Positions 61,115 to 64,000 of a stretch of DNA of 64,000 nt are shown piece after piece. The position numbers were made by a program, and so were the translations under genes. Under the pieces are notes generated by a model. It searched no databases. It had not been told where the DNA came from and saw nothing but the letters and a program-made list of their open reading frames with translations. Positions within the stretch are counted from its first letter, which is position 1; every line of letters begins with the position of its first letter. The DNA is taken from the NCBI GenBank assembly GCA_001298575.1, contig LJCV01000254.1, forward strand, positions 1-64,000, in the 5' to 3' direction. Source of the stretch: Actinobacteria bacterium OK074 (GTDB lineage: Bacteria > Actinomycetota > Actinomycetes > Streptomycetales > Streptomycetaceae).

Positions 61115-62029
61115 TCATCGCACGGGCGTGAAGTCCCGTGCCCCGATGAACGTCGGGCGCCGCACCGGCGCCGCGAACGGTTCGACCGCCGTGTTCTCCA
61201 CGCTGTTGAACACGATGAACACGTTGCTGCGCGGGAACGGCGTGATGTTGTCGCCGGAGCCGTGCATGCAGTTGCAGTCGAACCAGGTGGCCGAACCGGC
61301 CCTGCCCGTGAACAACTTGATGCCGTGCTCGCCCGCCAGCGCGGTCAGCGCCTCGTCCGACGGGGTGCCCGCGTCCTGCATCTGGAGCGACTTCTTGTAG
61401 TTGTCCTCGGGCGTGGCCCCCGCACAGCCGAGGAACGTCCGGTGCGACCCCGGCATGATCATGAGGCCGCCGTTGGTGTCGTGGTTCTCGGTCAGCGCGA
61501 TCGACACGGACACCGTCCGCATGTGCGGCAGCCCGTCCTCGGCGTGCCAGGTCTCGAAGTCGGAGTGCCAGTAGAAGCCACCGGCGCCGAAACCCGGCTT
61601 GACGTTGATCCGCGACTGGTGGACGTACACGTCCGAGCCGAGGATCTGCCGGGCCCGCCCCACGACCCGCTCGTCGCGCACCAGGGCCGCGAACACCTCG
61701 CTGATGCGGTGCACCTCGAAGACGGACCGGATCTCCTGGGAGCGCGGCTCGACGATCGACCGCTCGTCGGCACGGATCCCCGGATCGGCCAGGAGCCGCT
61801 CCAACTCCCGCCGGTAGACGGCCACTTCGTCATCGCCGAGGAGTTCCTCGATGGCGAGGAAGCCGTCGTGCTCGTACGCCCGCAGGTCGGGCGCGGAGAT
61901 CGGTCCCGCGGCGGTGGGGGAGCCCCAGACGACGGGGTCCCGGCGGGGGAGCGTCACTTCGGTGGTGCCGCGGCTGGGGTAGGCGTCGGTACGGGGGGCG
62001 GTCGTGCCGGTGGGCACGCTGGTGGTCAT
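61115..62029 (-). CDS. ectD: Ectoine hydroxylase
   Basis: The 304-residue non-haem iron and 2-oxoglutarate dioxygenase has iron ligands His155 and Asp157 (FYWHSDFETWH) and His256 (CMHGSGDN). The EctD-type segment QSRINVKPGFGAGGFYWHSD and the conserved Arg of PHMRTVSVSIAL are present. It converts ectoine to 5-hydroxyectoine. ATG 62029 is preferred over GTG 62038 because the GAGGAGG site would be only about 2 nt from the GTG. It is last of the ect operon, 5 bp after ectC. Confidence 0.95.
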   Translation of the reverse strand: MTTSVPTGTTAPRTDAYPSRGTTEVTLPRRDPVVWGSPTAAGPISAPDLRAYEHDGFLAIEELLGDDEVAVYRRELERLLADPGIRADERSIVEPRSQEIRSVFEVHRISEVFAALVRDERVVGRARQILGSDVYVHQSRINVKPGFGAGGFYWHSDFETWHAEDGLPHMRTVSVSIALTENHDTNGGLMIMPGSHRTFLGCAGATPEDNYKKSLQMQDAGTPSDEALTALAGEHGIKLFTGRAGSATWFDCNCMHGSGDNITPFPRSNVFIVFNSVENTAVEPFAAPVRRPTFIGARDFTPVR

Positions 62030-62034
62030 GCGGG

Positions 62035-62439
62035 TCACACCTCCTCGGGTTCGGTGAGCAGGGGGTAGACGCCGTTCTCGTCGTGGTCCTCGCGGCCGGT
62101 CACGGGCGGGTTGAACACGCACAGGCAGCGGAAGTCCTCCTCGACCCGCAGCGTGTGCCGCTCGTGGCCGTCCAGGAGGTACATGGTCCCGGGCGTGATG
62201 GTGTAGGTCTTCCCGGTCTCCTGGTCGGTGAGCTGCGCCCGGCCCTCGACGCACACGACGGCCTCGACGTGGTTGGCGTACCACATGGAGGTCTCGGTGC
62301 CCGCGTACAGGACGGTCTCGTGCAGCGAGAAGCCGACCCGCTCGCGGGCGAGGACGATGCGTTTGCTCTCCCAGGTGCCGGACGCGGCCCGCACATGCCG
62401 GTCGGTGCCCTCGATGTCCTTGAACGAACGGACGATCAT
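62035..62439 (-). CDS. ectC: L-ectoine synthase
   Basis: The 134-residue cupin cyclises N-gamma-acetyl-diaminobutyrate to ectoine. EctC hallmarks are MIVRSFKDIEGTDRHV at the start, YANHVEAVVCVEGRAQLTD and TMYLLDGHERHTLR, which contain metal- and substrate-binding residues of the cupin barrel. It lies between ectB (73 bp upstream) and ectD (5 bp downstream). Full family length. Confidence 0.96.
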   Translation of the reverse strand: MIVRSFKDIEGTDRHVRAASGTWESKRIVLARERVGFSLHETVLYAGTETSMWYANHVEAVVCVEGRAQLTDQETGKTYTITPGTMYLLDGHERHTLRVEEDFRCLCVFNPPVTGREDHDENGVYPLLTEPEEV

Positions 62440-62512
62440 GGTGTTGTACAGCCTCCTGTCTTGGGGTGCCGGTGCTCGGCCGGTCCTCTGACGGCCGCCC
62501 GGTCAGTGGGTT

Positions 62513-63784
62513 TCAGGCGGTCTCCCGTACGGCGCGGGCGAGCACGCTGAGGCCCTCGTCCAGTTCGTCGGGCGTGATGGTGAGCGCGGGCAGCAGCTTC
62601 ACGACCTCGCCCTCCGGGCCCGACGTCTCGATGAGCAGGCCGAGTTCGAAGGCGCGCCGCGCGATGCGGTCCGCCCGCTCCTTGTCGTGGAACTCGATGC
62701 CCCACACCAGCCCCCGCCCCCGGTACTCCTTGATGTCGGCCAGGTTCTCCTCGGTGATCGAGATCAGGGCCTGCTCGATCTGCTGCCCACGCGCGTGGGT
62801 CTGCTTCTCCATCGTGGCGCCGTCGCTCCAGTACGTCTCCAGGGCGGCGGTCGCCGTGACGAACGCGGGGTTGTTGCCGCGGAACGTGCCGTTGTGCTCG
62901 CCCGGCTCCCAGACGTCGAGTTCGGGCCGGAACAGACAGAGGGACATGGGCAGTCCGTAGCCGCTGATCGACTTGGACACGGTCACGATGTCCGGCGTGA
63001 TCCCGGCCTCCTCGAAGGAGAAGAACGCGCCGGTGCGCCCGCAGCCCATCTGGATGTCGTCGACGATCAGCAGCATGTCCTGCCGCTCGCACAACTCCTT
63101 GAGCGCACGCAGCCATTCGGGCCGCGCCACGTTGATCCCGCCCTCGCCCTGCACGGTCTCCACGATCACCGCGGCCGGCCGGTTGAGCCCGGAACCCTGG
63201 TCCTCCAGGAGCCGCTCGAACCAGAGGAAGTCCGGGACGGTCCCGTCGAAGTAGTTGTCGAACGGCATCGGCGTCCCGTGCACGAGCGGGATCCCGGCCC
63301 CGGCCCGCTTGAACGCGTTGCCGGTCACGGCGAGGGAGCCCAGCGACATTCCGTGGAAGGCGTTGGTGAACGACACGATGGCCTCGCGCCCCTTCACCTT
63401 CCGCGCCAGCTTCAGCGCCGACTCGACGGCGTTGGTGCCCGTCGGCCCCGGGAACATGACCTTGTACGGCAGATCGCGCGGGCGCAGCACGATGTCCTGG
63501 AAGGACTGGAGGAAGGCGCGCTTGGCGGTGGTCGACATGTCGAGCCCGTGCGTGACGCCGTCCCGCTCCAGGTAGTCGAGCAACGCCCGTTTCAGCACGG
63601 GGTTGTTGTGGCCGTAGTTGAGCGAACCGGCGCCCGCGAAGAAGTCCAGGTACGCGTGTCCGTCCTCGTCGTACATGCGGCTGCCCTGCGCACGGTCGAA
63701 CACGGTGGGCCAGCCGCGGCAGTAGCTGCGGACCTCGGACTCCAGGGTCTCGAAGACGCTGAGATCGGGCTGGGTGATCGTCAT
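62513..63784 (-). CDS. ectB: Diaminobutyrate-2-oxoglutarate transaminase
   Basis: The 423-residue class III aminotransferase makes L-2,4-diaminobutyrate from aspartate semialdehyde, the first step of ectoine synthesis. Evidence is FPGPTGTNAVESALKLAR (phosphate-binding), DDIQMGCGRTG (PLP Asp) and PLP Lys271 in TVSKSISGYGLPMS. ATG 63784 follows AAGGAG. It is preceded on the coding strand by a long C/T-rich tract in the gap after ectA. Confidence 0.96.
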   Translation of the reverse strand: MTITQPDLSVFETLESEVRSYCRGWPTVFDRAQGSRMYDEDGHAYLDFFAGAGSLNYGHNNPVLKRALLDYLERDGVTHGLDMSTTAKRAFLQSFQDIVLRPRDLPYKVMFPGPTGTNAVESALKLARKVKGREAIVSFTNAFHGMSLGSLAVTGNAFKRAGAGIPLVHGTPMPFDNYFDGTVPDFLWFERLLEDQGSGLNRPAAVIVETVQGEGGINVARPEWLRALKELCERQDMLLIVDDIQMGCGRTGAFFSFEEAGITPDIVTVSKSISGYGLPMSLCLFRPELDVWEPGEHNGTFRGNNPAFVTATAALETYWSDGATMEKQTHARGQQIEQALISITEENLADIKEYRGRGLVWGIEFHDKERADRIARRAFELGLLIETSGPEGEVVKLLPALTITPDELDEGLSVLARAVRETA

Positions 63785-63860
63785 GGCGAATCGCTCCTTG
63801 TCGCGTGGGGGGGGGAAGAGGAGGAGAGGAGGGGGTGGAGAGCGTGGGGGATCCGAAGGT

Positions 63861-64000
63861 TCAGGGGGAGACGGGGCCGATGCGGTACAGGACCTCGGGG
63901 TCGTGCGGTCCGTCGGGGAACTGGCCCGTGGCAAAGAGGACTTCGCGCTCGACGGACGCCCCGTGCCGGCGCGCGTACGACGTGAACAGCCGCTCGGAGG
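63861..64000 (-). CDS. ectA: Diaminobutyrate acetyltransferase, C-terminal part only
   Basis: The last 45 or so residues are visible, ending HDPEVLYRIGPVSP, with LFTSYARR and VEREVLFATGQFP before it. This is the conserved EctA C-terminus. The enzyme acetylates diaminobutyrate before ring closure by EctC. The gene continues past the right edge, and its position completes an ectABCD operon in the usual order. Confidence 0.9.
   Translation of the reverse strand, partial: SERLFTSYARRHGASVEREVLFATGQFPDGPHDPEVLYRIGPVSP

Overview
The window is a piece of a high-GC actinomycete chromosome, almost certainly Streptomyces. Third codon positions are nearly all G or C, GTG starts are common, and 4-bp ATGA/GTGA overlaps couple genes. 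Sugar ABC operons lack their own ATPase, as in Streptomyces where MsiK is shared. An ectABCD operon and Streptomyces-type dispersed intergenic repeats are present. I see no rRNA, tRNA, CRISPR array, transposase or phage gene.

Layout. (1) 1-650: the N-terminal part of a TerD-family protein. (2) 0.7-12.6 kb: a polymorphic-toxin locus. A secreted DNRLRE/FG-GAP protein is divergent from a 2,515-residue RHS-repeat protein. The RHS protein carries an embedded ricin-B lectin, a Hint self-cleaving domain and a short AT-richer C-terminal tip that looks like a permuted papain-fold domain. A small candidate immunity gene follows. (3) 12.7-17.8 kb: a polyol-type operon with a DeoR regulator, a binding protein, two permeases and a zinc dehydrogenase. 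(4) 18.2-23.8 kb: uronate dehydrogenase divergent from 5-dehydro-4-deoxyglucarate dehydratase and an unknown TIM-barrel-like protein, then an MFS exporter and an MBL hydrolase. (5) 24.0-34.7 kb: a sugar-acid operon of GntR regulator, DHDPS-family dehydratase, IlvD/EDD dehydratase, two sugar permeases, Gfo/Idh oxidoreductase, PmoA-family protein, GH43 and a binding protein. (6) 34.8-47.8 kb: a secreted pectin-degrading set of rhamnogalacturonan acetylesterase, PL1, two CE8 pectinesterases, two PL9-like lyases, a double GH43, PL4 and PL3, with one secreted HAD phosphatase among them. (7) 47.9-52.7 kb: an ECF sigma factor with an anti-sigma-like partner, a purine permease and a class B PBP. (8) 52.8-55.3 kb: an IclR regulator divergent from alpha-ketoglutarate-semialdehyde dehydrogenase. 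(9) 55.4-61.1 kb: assorted genes (DUF1349, MFS, GlxA-type regulator, GNAT, FrnE-like, PLP enzyme). (10) 61.1-64.0 kb: ectD, ectC, ectB and the 3' end of ectA.

Functionally, regions 4, 5, 6 and 8 read as one programme. Extracellular enzymes de-esterify and cleave homogalacturonan, rhamnogalacturonan and arabinan side chains, and ABC systems import the fragments. Two dehydratase routes (uronate via Udh and KdgD; a pentonate or similar acid via IlvD/EDD plus a DHDPS-family enzyme) would both yield alpha-ketoglutarate semialdehyde, which the dehydrogenase at 53.7 kb sends to the TCA cycle. The lactone-opening and galactarate-dehydration step between Udh and KdgD is not recognisable here.

The least conventional features are the toxin tip and immunity pair, a recurrent pattern of short tandem repeats lying on gene 3' ends, and a local cluster of the palindrome ACGCGCGCGT.
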